The notes under the pieces are model-generated. The model did not search any database, had not been told where the DNA came from, and worked only from the letters and a program-made list of their open reading frames with translations. The translations under genes were made by a program, and so were the position numbers. 64,000 nt of DNA from Paraspadella gotoi. Its lineage: Eukaryota; Chaetognatha. Each line of letters opens with the position of its first letter. Position 1 is the first letter of the stretch. The stretch covers positions 2,945,061-3,009,060 of the forward strand of contig CM119271.1 of assembly GCA_051294375.1 (NCBI GenBank). Direction: 5' to 3'. This document shows positions 54,022-64,000 of this stretch, piece by piece.

Positions 54022-56374
54022 TCATTGTTTCATCATCTCCCCCACGATGTAATCGCCCCACGAGAGAGGGATCATGTCCAAAACGAATTTCGCGATCCGA
54101 GTTTTCGTGTCCGTAATATAATCGCATTTGGGATTCGCGTTCAGCAGCGCGTCCATGATGCAGTCGGAGACTTCCCAGATTTGATGTCTAAAAAAAAATA
54201 AATCTTGGTTAATAAAAACAATTAGATAATCATTATAAATACGGATCAATGTTATGATTATTGACTGTAATGCAGGGAAAATTATATTACATAAAGCCTT
54301 AAAGTTAGGCACAGATAAAAAAATTTTGAACGATAATCAGTAAATGCGCCAAAAGGTAAACAATGAAACAATCATACAACCAATTAAACAATCAATTTGT
54401 TAATCTGTAATTCAGTTAATCAACTGTTTAATCAATCAATCAAATAATCAGTAAGTCCACCCCCTCTGGAGTTAAACCTCGCCATCCTAGAATCTTTATC
54501 CGCGCCAGCTACGAGCCGCTCGAACATCTCTCTCCCGTAGTCCGCCTTCGCCTCCGGAGTCGCTTCCGCCCAGGCCTTTTCAACGCAGCGCTTGACCAAT
54601 TCTTTGCTGACGATGTTGGTCGTGTAGTAACTGTGGAAAGGGACATTTCATGACAAGATATGACCCAACATCGCATTAAATATGCCAACACATGTTATGA
54701 TACTAAAATGCGGTATGACAGGATATAGGACGAAATGATCAGATGAGAAGTTGGACAATCTGTCGGGATTACTTTACTGATAATTTTTTTGATAAATCAC
54801 GAGTCATAATAATAATAGTATATATAGTATAGATAGAGAAAAAGGCGTAGTTCTTTTCGTTTCTCTCTAGCATATTCACCTCCTCATTCCCAACCGAGGA
54901 ATTACTGGTTTCATTCAAGAGGTTCAGTTCCTCCTTTTCCTGCCTTATAAATACTAGTATATATATATATATATATAAATATATATATAAATATATATAT
55001 AAATATATATATATAAATAGTATATATTTACAGTGTGGCGGTTACAGATACAGAATAATACAGCTCATATGAAACTATTATTTTCCAATGGCCCATTACG
55101 TGGGACAGACGGAGGCGACGTGGACTCCGAACTTCATCAATTCTTCTCTCAACCCGATGGAGTAAAAGAAAGAAGCGGCTTTGGAGATGCTGTAGGACAA
55201 CATCCCGGGCGCCGCAATGTGCGAGGCCATGCTGCATACGTTCACGATTCGACCTATGAATGATTAATGAATGAGTAAAAATTAAATATATTACCTCATT
55301 TAAAAATTAATATTTATTTATATATTTATATTTCAATTCAAATTGAATCGTTATTGACTTTTGACTTCGACTGTTTTATTTACCATATTTAAAAATAATT
55401 TTAGGTTCACATAAGGCCATTCACATTTTCACTTCTAGCTTCCACTTCGTTCTACTAAGATCCGTTTCGATATATTGAAATAATTTTCAACTTTTTCAAC
55501 AACACTTTCCACCTCTTGCTTCCGCACGAGAGGCAAAAACGTCCTCGTCACTCGAACACCCCGAGGGTGTTGACGTCCAAAACGCGCGCCACGGTTTCCG
55601 GCGACGCCCACTCGATGGGCCCGACGCTGAGATTGACGCCGGCGTTGTTAACGACGCCGTGGAGGGAAAGACCTCTGGCGGTCAATTCGCGCTGGACGAG
55701 AACGAGAGCTTCGTCGATGCTCTTTTGTTGAGTCACGTCGATACGAGAACGACGGCGCCTGGTGAGAGAAAAAAAATTCGGGAGAGGATCGGAAGTTAAA
55801 AACGCTGAAAAAATGTCGGTAAATTTATGTAAACAAAAAGGACCAATAACTAATTTTTTATGACAAAATTAAAAGGACAAATTAATCAAATAAAGCTTTT
55901 AACTTTAAGCGATTAAATTTGAAACGCTCGAGAAAAGCATAGTTTTTAAAGAAGAAATGTTTTAAATATAAATTTGGCCCTTGAGTTTTATATATCGTTA
56001 AAAGAATGACACCAGAACACAATAAAACGAAAAATTTACTTTTGTTTACCAGGTGGAAATTCCATTTAAAATCTTTTGACCGACTGGTCTCACACACATG
56101 TCGCAAACTCCAGACTTCAGAACCCGCCCAAAAAACTTTTACCTTTTTCCTTCAACTCCTTGGCGCCATCAGAGTCTCCGTTGAGACAACCGGCGAAAAT
56201 AAACAATCCATCATCAATGGCTCGGTGTCCCAGTTGCAGACCAAAACCGGAATCGCATCCGGTGATCAGAATCGATTTGTTTTTGACGGAGAGAAAAGAC
56301 GGATTGAGAGCGAGATATAATTTGCGAAGAAAGTATAGAGCGAGTAGAATTGAGGCAATCGTTGTTAGATCCAT
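54022..56374 (-). CDS. SDR-1: short-chain dehydrogenase, retinol/steroid type, frame disrupted in exon 2
   Basis: Five exons on the - strand: 56374-56143, 55758-55513, 55253-55100, 54630-54478 and 54187-54022. Exon 1 encodes a hydrophobic N-terminal anchor and the cofactor motif TGCDSGFG. Exon 2 has NNAGVNLS. Exon 3 has VCSMASHIAAP and catalytic YSISK. The TGCDSGFG form points to the SDR9C group, NAD(P)-dependent enzymes that act on retinoids or steroids at the ER. Exon 2 is 246 bases against 249 in the paralogues. It shows one-base losses just after its start, at GGGTGTTCGAG near its end and again before the donor, so most of it reads out of frame as written. The other exons are clean. Sequencing error and a recent pseudogene are both possible. 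It is the terminal member of the array. Confidence 0.85.
54958..55030. repeat. (AT)n microsatellite
   Basis: AT dinucleotides broken by AAAT, lying in intron 3 of SDR-1. Confidence 0.95.
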
Positions 56375-56711
56375 TTTGAGTCTATTGCATAATAAGAAAC
56401 CTGGGAGACGTTTAATTTCAAGATTAAAAAAAGATAACGACCACAAAAAAAAATGCAGATTTAATCAAGAAATTTGATACGTAAGAAATGATACGTAAGC
56501 TTTCTATTTTTTCTTTTATGTTTGAAACTGCATGTGATTAATCTAAATTAAACAATACAATTGTTTGGAAAAGTATTTCTTTCGATAAATCACCGAGTCA
56601 CAGATAAATTGATCCAGTAGAGAAATTGAGCGAAGAGAAAATTTTAAAAATAAAAAACCATAATTAATTGATAATGAGCATCAAGTAATTAACTCAAACG
56701 GCCCAACCATT

Positions 56712-58612
56712 TCACCGTCTTAATTTCATGGACCAAGTTATAAACTTGTCGCTCCAAGAAAGAGGAATCATATCGAGAATAAACTTGTAAAGGCGAACGA
56801 AAATCCCGGGCACATAATCGCACTTCGGGTTCCGATTAGTGAGCGCATCCATCATGCAGTCAATCACTTCCCACGTCTGATGTCTGGAATGCGAGCAAAA
56901 AGTGAATTTTTAGTTGCGCCGCGAGTAAGAAAGGAAAAAACCTTAAAACTAACTCACCAATGAAGAGACAGTAATAATTGTTATGAGTTAGTGACAGAAC
57001 CGTTCAATATAAGCAGTCCCTGTGCTTCAGATCAAGCTGTAACACCATGTTACAGGCGGGTTAAGCGGCCCGACTCTCTTAACTGCTAGGTCGACCACCG
57101 GGCTAAAACCCCGGACCTTTGGGTAGGGAGGCGAAAGACTTGCGTCCTGCACCAATGGCCGCTGATGAACGGTTGGTGGATTTTAGTACACCATACAATC
57201 AAACAATACGGTGCTTAACCTTTTTCCATCTTTAATGATAAATGATTTTACCATTTGCCTACTGCGCAAAAAAAAAACTGAACATTTTTCGCGCCTTTTT
57301 ACTAAATATTCGTATTATATTTCGTGCTTGCCTGGCCATCGTGTTCTGTCGGGTGACGCCCGCGTAAATTTTATCGTAAACGGTTTTTCCGTATTCTGCT
57401 TTTGCCGAGGGACTCGCTTCCGCCCACGTTCTCTCAACCGCCTTCTTAATAATTTCTTTATTGACAATGTTCGTAGCGTAGAAGCTGCCGAGGTTGGATG
57501 GAAAATAAAATAAGATGTTGTGGCGGTATATTCACACCGCCTCACGTCCACTATCATTCAGCCAATGAGCATTGGCTCAGTTAGGTTTTTAAGTGATTAT
57601 CACCAACGCTTCAAACATAAAAATAACGAAAGCCGTATTTACCCAACAAATCTATTATTTTAACTCACAAAGGAGATATGGAGGCGACGTGAACGCCGAA
57701 GGCTCTCATCTCTCTTCGCAGGCCATTGGTGAAAAAGTATGTGGCTACTTTCGACATTGAATACGGCAAAATCGTGGGCGACGCGATGTGAGCCGCCATG
57801 CTGCAAACGTTCACGATTCGACCTGCGAGAAAAATTGGCCGAGAACCGTCAGAACGAATGTTCACAAAAATAAACCAACGATTCAACTTCGGTCCTCACC
57901 TTGAACTTTCCTCACGAGCGGCAGGAAAGTTCTGGTGACTCTCACAACGCCCAGGGTGTTCACGTTCAAGACTTTCTCGACGGATTCCGGCGCCGCCCAC
58001 TCGACGGGACCGATGCTGAGGTTGACGCCCGCGTTGTTGACGACGCCGTGGAGGGAGAGACCTCTTTCGGTCAAGACGCGCTGAACGAGAACGAGGGCTT
58101 CGTCGATGTCCTTTTGTTTCGTCACGTCCATCACGAGAACGTCGCAACCTATGATTACGTTTTTAATTAAATAAATAAATTTTAAATAGATAAACAATTT
58201 TTAACATGATGGATAATAAATAGAACCGTCCTCCACAGATATATGTAATAAAATACGATAAAAAAATAATTATTTAAATCAAATTAAGCAGTAAATATTT
58301 TTTGCAAATTCACTTTTATAAAACGAAATTTCACAAATCATGTTGTATACCAATGTTCAACTACGAATCCCCTGTGTTACCTTTCTCCTTCAATTGCTTG
58401 GCTCCGGCGGAATCTACGCTCAGACAACCGGCAAACACGTGGAACCCATCATCGACGGCTCGAAGTCCCAGTTGCAGACCAAAGCCGGAATCGCATCCTG
58501 TCACCAGAATCGCTTTGTTTTGCGAAGAGATGAACGAAGGATTCAAAGCGAGGTACAGTTTGCGAGCGACGTAAAGAGTCAACAAAAGAGCAACGATCGC
58601 GGTAATATCCAT
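56712..58612 (-). CDS. SDR-2: short-chain dehydrogenase, retinol/steroid type
   Basis: Five exons on the - strand: 58612-58381, 58148-57900, 57822-57669, 57484-57332 and 56883-56712, giving 319 residues with no frame break. Residues 1-25 form a hydrophobic anchor. The cofactor motif TGCDSGFG is at 38-45, NNAG at 115-118 and the catalytic set Ser168, Tyr181 and Lys185 (YSMSK). C-terminal exons carry WEVIDCMMDALTNRNPKCDY and IPLSWSDKF. The length and TGCDSGFG fit the SDR9C group (RDH/17-beta-HSD6-like), which oxidise or reduce retinoids or steroids with NAD(P). The substrate here is unknown. Intron 4 starts with GC rather than GT (CAG/GCAAGC). The gene lies 337 bases upstream of SDR-1. Intron 4 carries a SINE and another repeat copy sits in intron 3. 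Confidence 0.9.
56995..57190 (-). mobile_element. tRNA-derived SINE-like element
   Basis: In reverse complement, TTGGTGCAGGACGCAAGTC, TTCGCCTCCCTACC and GGTCCGGGGTTTTAGCCCGG follow the order of tRNA-type A box, anticodon-side arm and B box (stem CCGGG/CCCGG with a 7-base loop) seen in many invertebrate SINEs. The B box is degenerate. It is followed by an unrelated tail. It lies in the last intron of SDR-2, in the same orientation as the gene. Confidence 0.55.
57517..57590 (-). repeat. Second copy of the hairpin-containing interspersed repeat
   Basis: TGTGGCGGTATATTCACACC and the following bases, through a TTCAGCCAAT segment, match 37880-37965 in reverse complement. The GGCGGT...ACCGCC arms are conserved. 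It lies in intron 3 of SDR-2. Confidence 0.65.
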
Positions 58613-58844
58613 CGTAAATTAAATTTACGATTTTTGTCCTAAAACTGTTAAAAACAAATTTATTTCGTAATAAAATTAACTTGTGGAATAAACTGGCGTA
58701 TAAACTGGAAAAAAATGTTTTGATTAAAATTTAATTTCGATTGATTTCCACCCGAGTCTGAGATCATCAATTTTGCCAAGAAAGTTTGACATGACAAATT
58801 GTAAAATTTTGCAAAATTAGACTGGCATAAAGTTTTGATAAAGG

Positions 58845-59053
58845 TCAACGCAGATATCTCTCGGACCACACCGTCAAATTGTCGCACCAAGAGAGCGGAA
58901 TCATGTCGACGCCGAATTTGAACAACCTTGTCCGTATATCCGGTACATAGTCACATTTTGGTTTTTGATTTGTGAGAGCATCCATCATGCAGTCAATTAC
59001 CTCCCAAGTTTGATACCTAAATGTTTAGCTAAACGTGAGAAAATTGATTTGAA

Positions 59054-59103
<50 letters not shown>

Positions 59104-60488
59104 CGGAAAGTTTTACCTTGACTGGATCAAATCTTTATCCGTATTTTGAATAAGATGATTGTACAAACCAGTTCCATAATCAGCTTTGGTTAATGAGTTC
59201 GCCTCACTCCAAGATTTTTCGACACATTTCTTGACCAACTCTCTACTCACGATGTTTGTCGCGTAATAACTGTAAAGAAAAAGGAACAAGGAACGGTTAT
59301 TCCAAGGTGTTTCGCCGCATTAATTTTCTTTTTACTTCTCATTTAATTTATTCCTCATAGTTTATAAGATTTCTTTAAAAACAAAAGGCGGCGCCATTAG
59401 TCGCTTAGATTTGATTTTTAACAAATGAGAAACAAACTATAGACAAGTTTAAATGCCTCAGCACATAATCCATTTCAACAATTACATCGGCGATATGGAA
59501 GCGACATGAACACCAAAATCTTTCAAATCTCGACGTAAGCCATTAGTGTAAAAGAAAGTCGCCGCTTTAGACATGCTGTACGGCAGAATCCTCGGTGCAG
59601 CAACATGAGCCGCCATGCTGCAAACGTTCACGATTCGACCTGTTTGAAAAAAAAACACGTTAAAAATTATACCTAATCGATGGCTAAAATGGTTAAGACT
59701 TTTTAAGATTTTTTTTTTACATTTCACGATTCGACATACAGTAGTTTCCGTACCTTTAGCTTTTCTCACGAGTGGTAGAAACGTTCTCGTGACCCTGACA
59801 ACTCCCATTGTGTTGACATCGAAGACCCCTGCGATAGATTCCGGCGCCGCCCATTCTACGGGTCCGACGTTGAGGTTTACGCCGGCGTTGTTGACGATCC
59901 CGTGGAGAGTAATTCCTTTTGCGTTCGAGTCGCGTTCCACTTGAATCAAAGCTTCGTCGAGAGTCTTTTGTCGAGTGACGTCGATTAAGAGAATCGAACA
60001 ACCTTAAAAACAAATGAATATAGACAATTCATTATCTATAATCCTCTCTTTTCCCAATATAAATGTTTGAATTTTTTTAACATACATGATCTATATGTGC
60101 TCTGATTCTTAATTTTTTTTTTTATTGCTTGTATTTTTTTTTTATAATTTTCAACCTAATTTTCCAAAACACCCAATTTCATCATAAATCTAGAATTAAA
60201 TTAAATTATATTGGTTGTACCAATTTCATTAAATTAAATTAAATTAATTTTCGTACCAATCTCCTTCAATTGCTTGGCGCCTTCGGAATCTCCGCTCAAG
60301 CAACCGGCAAAGACGTGAAATCCTGCATCAAAGGCCCGATGTCCCAGTTGAAGTCCGAAACCAGAGTCGCATCCGGTGATCAAAATTGCTTTGTTTTTTG
60401 CGGAAATGAAGGATGGATTCAAAACGTGATAGAGTTTCAGAGCCAAATACGTTATGACTATGATCCCAATAAGAGTTGAAAAAACCAT
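58845..60488 (-). CDS. SDR-3: short-chain dehydrogenase, retinol/steroid type
   Basis: Five exons on the - strand: 60488-60257, 60002-59754, 59639-59486, 59269-59117 and 59016-58845, giving 319 residues. Exon lengths (232, 249, 154, 153, 172) equal those of SDR-2 exactly. Exon 1 has an N-terminal hydrophobic anchor and TGCDSGFG. Exon 2 has NNAGVNLN. Exon 3 has VCSMAAHVAAP and YSMSK. The C-terminus has WEVIDCMMDALTNQKPKCDY. All borders are GT-AG. The start of SDR-2 lies 233 bases downstream. A (GA)n tract (59055-59102) sits in the last intron. SDR9C-type oxidoreductase. The substrate is not deducible. Confidence 0.92.
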
Positions 60489-60685
60489 TTTTAAACGCTG
60501 AAAGAATTAGATAAATAAATAAGAAAGAGTTAAAAAGCATTCGTGAGTGAACAATTATTTAGACATTTTCAACAAAGGAATAAAACTTGATCGTTCAGAT
60601 CTCATGGCCACGATAATTTTTTTTGAAAATATAGTATCTAATCGAAAAGCAATCCTTAATTCGAGCAATCAAAAAATCAACAATC

Positions 60686-62456
60686 TTAAGGCCAATGCGT
60701 CTTAATAACCAAATAGTCAACCCAGGATAACGGAACGATTCCGAGGAAGAATTTAACAATTCTGCTCGCGATGTCGGGAACGTAATCCCACTGAGGATTT
60801 TCATTGAGAAGAGCGTCCATGAGACAATCGACGACTTCGACCGTTTCGTTCCTTAAAATTTCAAAATGACTGTTAACACTGGGCGCAGTAAAAGCAGTAA
60901 AAGCAGTAAAAGCGCTAAAACAGCCGAAACGGCGTTAATAATTAATTACAAAGAACAACACCTCTTGACAAAAAAGGAAAGATTTAGCGATTAAAATTTG
61001 AATAAAGGAAATATAAAGAGAGAGCGATAAAAAATTAAATAAGATCGCCTTCGAAACGGACGGTTTGAATTTTCCCGCCAAAATACCTCATGAACGGGGA
61101 TTCCATTCCGGCTTCATCTCGTAAAGATCGATGGAACGAGATTCCGTAATCTGATTTCGCCGACGTCGTCGCCTCACTCCACGTTCTGTCCACACAGGCG
61201 ACGACGCGAGTGGAAGAAGTCGCTGGGGTTCGGTAGAGGCTGAAATGGTAATATTTACATAATTTATTAAATAATATTAGGACAATGAATTGAGAACTAT
61301 TTATAAAATCGGTACAAACAATATAAAAATTATCCATTCATTCAATAAATAAGCTATCTATTCCTCCCTCACTCTTACAAGATAATGACATAGTACTCAC
61401 TCACTCACTTAGGTGAAACCGAAACGACATGTACGCCGAAAGGCTTCAACTCTTTCCTCAATCCGTGGGTGAACATCATTGTCGCCGCTTTCGAGATGCT
61501 GTAGGGAATCACGTTAGGAGCAGCCACGTGCGATGCCATGCTGCACACGTTAACGATCCTTCCTGACCGATGAGTACTATTATAACTAATAACACTACTA
61601 CAAATAATATCTTTTACTTTATTCGCTCAACCCCCTACTCACCTCCGGCTTTTCTAATGAGCGGCAAAAACGTTCTCACGATCCTGACGGCGCCGAGAGT
61701 ATTCACGTCAAGAACTCGCGCCACGGTTTCCGGCGCCGCCCACTCAACGGGCCCCACGCTGAGGTTGACCCCGGCGTTGTTGACGAGCCCGTGCAGCCGA
61801 CATCCTTCTTCCTTCAACGCTTGCTCCGTCACGGCTAAGGCTTCGTCGATGCTCTTTTGTCGAGTCACGTCGACTTGGATCGTGCGACATCTCGCGTCGT
61901 TTAAGAGAACAATGCCGTCGGAGGCGAGATCCAGGCAGCAGGCGATTACGACGAAACCGCTCTTTCGTTTTCACGATGACAACAAAAAAGTGGACAGGAA
62001 CGATAATGACCAGGGTACAAGAGATATTTAAGATGTAAATTAAAAAAGGATTTTCTTTTAAGCTACGATAACTTGTTAGGTTTACAATGATTTACAAAAA
62101 GAAAGACAAGGAAGGGAAGAGAAAATTCAAATTTTAAAAAAGAGTTCTTTGCGAGGGTATTTTAAAATTTTTTAAAAAATCAATCAAACAAGGAGATAGA
62201 ATTTATTGATCCCAGTGCATAATTTGTATTGTATTATTCACAGGAGCGACGCAGAGTTGTAAATATCAGCGAAACCGCATCCCACCTTGGCTGCTCTGAG
62301 ACAGAGTTCCAAACCGAAGCCTGAATCACATCCGGTCACAAGGATCGCTTTTTTCTCGGTCGAGATCCATTTAGGGAAAACAAAACTTTTTGTTAGTTGG
62401 AAAATTAAGTAAACGACGACGACGACGACGACCGAAGCGAAAACGAAAAAATCCAT
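60686..62456 (-). CDS. SDR-4: short-chain dehydrogenase with shifted first intron
   Basis: Exons on the - strand: 62456-62286, 61961-61643, 61562-61409, 61239-61087 and 60851-60686, giving 320 residues. It has TGCDSGFG in exon 1, NNAGVNLS in exon 2, VCSMASHVAAP with YSISK in exon 3, and a C-terminus VPLSWVDYLVIKTHWP. Exons 3-4 match the paralogues in length (154, 153), but the first intron lies about 20 codons earlier, in phase 0, and the usual intron after KELKEKG is absent. The N-terminal anchor contains a run of seven Val coded by a GTC triplet repeat. As the most divergent member and the 5' end of the array, it may be the older lineage. The exon 2 acceptor (GAAAACGAAAG) is weak and was chosen to keep the frame. 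Confidence 0.85.
60880..60925. repeat. Short tandem GCAGTAAAA repeat
   Basis: About four units of GCAGTAAAA or GCGCTAAAA in an intron of SDR-4. Confidence 0.8.
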
Positions 62457-63557
62457 GATTGTGATAATTCGAGTGCCTGTACGATATGAAGCGGATTAAT
62501 GTATGATAAATTTAACTCGAAATTATGGTTATCAAAGCGAAAAGGTTTTTTAAGTCTTCTAAGGTTGTGTGTTTTCAAGCTCGAATAAAGAGAGAGAGAG
62601 AATCCATATGCAGCCGACCTCGGGTTGTGAAAAAAAGTTCAAACAGAATTTCGATTCGAACTCTGATCTGGGCGTGCAAGAATAAGAAAACAGACAAAAA
62701 ACCAGTTGGAAGATAAAACCAGTTTTACCGATTTTTGTTTTAGTCCGTTTTTAAAAAACGGCTTAATTCTTTTCTTTCTTTTTTTAAATGTATAAAAGTA
62801 CAAAAAATGTATCGATATACTTTTAGAAAGAGTTTGTCCAGTTATACACATTTAGTAAATAAATAGATTTTGATATTATCAGTAATATTTTTTAATGAAT
62901 TAGCATTTCTTTTTTACGTTTATATATTATTTGTTTTTGCGGTTTTTTTTTTATTTTTATAAAATTCAAATCATTTTCGCTCATTCAGACTGGTCCCAAC
63001 ACAACTTTTTAACCTTTGGTCCGGCGTCTCGTAATTTTAGATTGGAACGTGACGTGTTTAAGATAATAAGGTGAAATTTCGATAAGGGACGTTAAATAAT
63101 AAAAAGATTAATGAAGGCTAAACATCTTGAACAAAATCTGTAATACGAATAAATAAACAAATAAATATACAAATAACAAAAATTATCAATATTACTATTA
63201 TATTAGCATGTTTCAAAACGTATTTAAAAAGTTTCGACAATCCACTACCAGTGCCTTTTAAACCGAAATGAAAAATTAATTTTGTCTCTCTCAAACTAGC
63301 TACATAATATTTTTTTTGAAAACTATTTTAAATCGCTCAACAGCAGAACAAACCAACGCAAACCAATAATAAAATATTCTATTACTTCAAAACTATGAGT
63401 ATAATCATAAAGAATAATAATAGTAAAAAAAAATCACTCAATAAAAATTTGACCAAAAAAAAAAAAATTCAGCAGAGAAAATTTTTAAAGCATTGTGTAC
63501 TACATAAATTCATTTCTAGACTAGAATTGAGAATCCACGCTCTGATGTCGCAAACCT
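62457..63557. other. Intergenic stretch upstream of SDR-4
   Basis: AT-rich. It must hold the SDR-4 promoter, but no specific element could be recognised. Confidence 0.5.
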
Positions 63558-64000
63558 TCAATCCGCCAATCCCATGACCTTCTCGAAAGAGCATTTCCAC
63601 TCTTCGCCCAAGATGCTTTGCACGCAGGGCACGTTAATCGAACGCGGATCTTCGCACGCGACGCTGATCCAAATTGCCATGTCGTCGTCGAGCAAGCCTC
63701 GATCCAGCGTCTCCTTAGATTAGTTGATTGTTTAATTGGTTAATACGATACATAAATATACCCCCAAACCCCTCGACCCACACCAACCCCTTACCTCTAA
63801 ATGCTGATAAAAATCTGGACCAATGGAGCGAAGCCAACTCTCCCGCGGTGCCAGCATGAAGTTTGGCGTGAACATTAAGGTATGACTTTCAAAAGCGGAG
63901 GCGAGACCCTCCGCGGTGCAGACAGAGGCGGGGGGAGGGATAGGCATGGAACCAGGGGTGGTGACACCTCCCATGGTGAGGCGATCGTGGGTGAAAGCGG
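63558..64000 (-). CDS. 3' end of an unrecognised protein-coding gene
   Basis: Two exons on the - strand: 64000-63795 (runs off the window; donor GAG/GTAAGG) and 63713-63558 (stop TGA at 63558-63560). The frame is phase 0 across the intron. Readable parts are MGGVTTPGSMPIPPPASVC, FTPNFMLAPRESWLRSIGPD, LDRGLLDDDMAIWISVACED, INVPCVQSILGEEWKCSFEK and a C-terminus VMGLAD. It looks like a folded, non-repetitive protein with several Cys and Trp. I do not recognise the family. It is transcribed in the same direction as the SDR array, about 1.1 kb upstream of it. Confidence 0.65.

Noticed and set aside
56995-57190. Functional tRNA gene
   Set aside because: The T-arm-like hairpin has no proper TTC loop, and no matching acceptor stem or anticodon arm can be drawn. 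A tRNA-derived SINE fits better.

Overview
This window is eukaryotic nuclear DNA from an animal, most likely an arthropod-type invertebrate. Genes are split by AT-rich introns with GT-AG borders. The proteins are metazoan types: an intermediate-filament/lamin-like protein, a trypsin-type S1A protease, non-classical Kazal inhibitors and short-chain dehydrogenases of the retinol/steroid type. Coding exons are GC-rich at third positions. The background is crowded with GA/CT, AAAG, ATT and GTC/GAC microsatellites. I cannot name the species.

Layout. (1) 1.4-9.4 kb, + strand: a divergent lamin-like gene. Coiled-coil exons run to 7,776, and a lamin-tail-domain exon lies at 9,053-9,394. The tail sits inside an imperfect inverted repeat (about 8.04-9.80 kb) that also carries tail-domain sequence on the - strand. 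(2) 9.76-18.75 kb: a tandem duplication of about 4.5 kb. Each unit holds a lamin-like linker exon and the last two exons of a serine protease. The right-hand protease copy reads cleanly and the left is riddled with indels. (3) 17.5-25.7 kb, - strand: the protease gene. Its His57 exon lies at 25.5 kb, separated from the Asp102 and Ser195 exons by a 6.7 kb intron full of GAC-rich tracts and a minisatellite. (4) 25.7-38.4 kb: mostly non-coding and microsatellite-rich, with a recent 1.13 kb tandem duplication at 33.2-35.4 kb. (5) 38.6-50.1 kb, + strand: a signal-peptide exon and three Kazal-domain exons. They are separated by a 67-bp minisatellite, a large decayed satellite with a palindromic core, and direct duplications. 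(6) 54.0-62.5 kb, - strand: four tandem SDR genes of five exons each, 200-340 bp apart, with nearly constant exon sizes. (7) 63.6-64.0 kb, - strand: the 3' end of an unrecognised gene that runs off the window.

The SDR array looks like a family expanded by tandem duplication, for oxidation or reduction of lipophilic alcohols or steroids at the ER. The trypsin-like protease and the Kazal inhibitors are functionally opposed types, but nothing here shows that they act together.

Quality warning. There are fifteen runs of N. Several blocks (about 8-14.4 kb and 40-47.4 kb) show scattered single-base indels relative to their duplicates, as expected of unpolished long-read gap filling. Inverted and tandem copies in those blocks may therefore be assembly products rather than genome structure.
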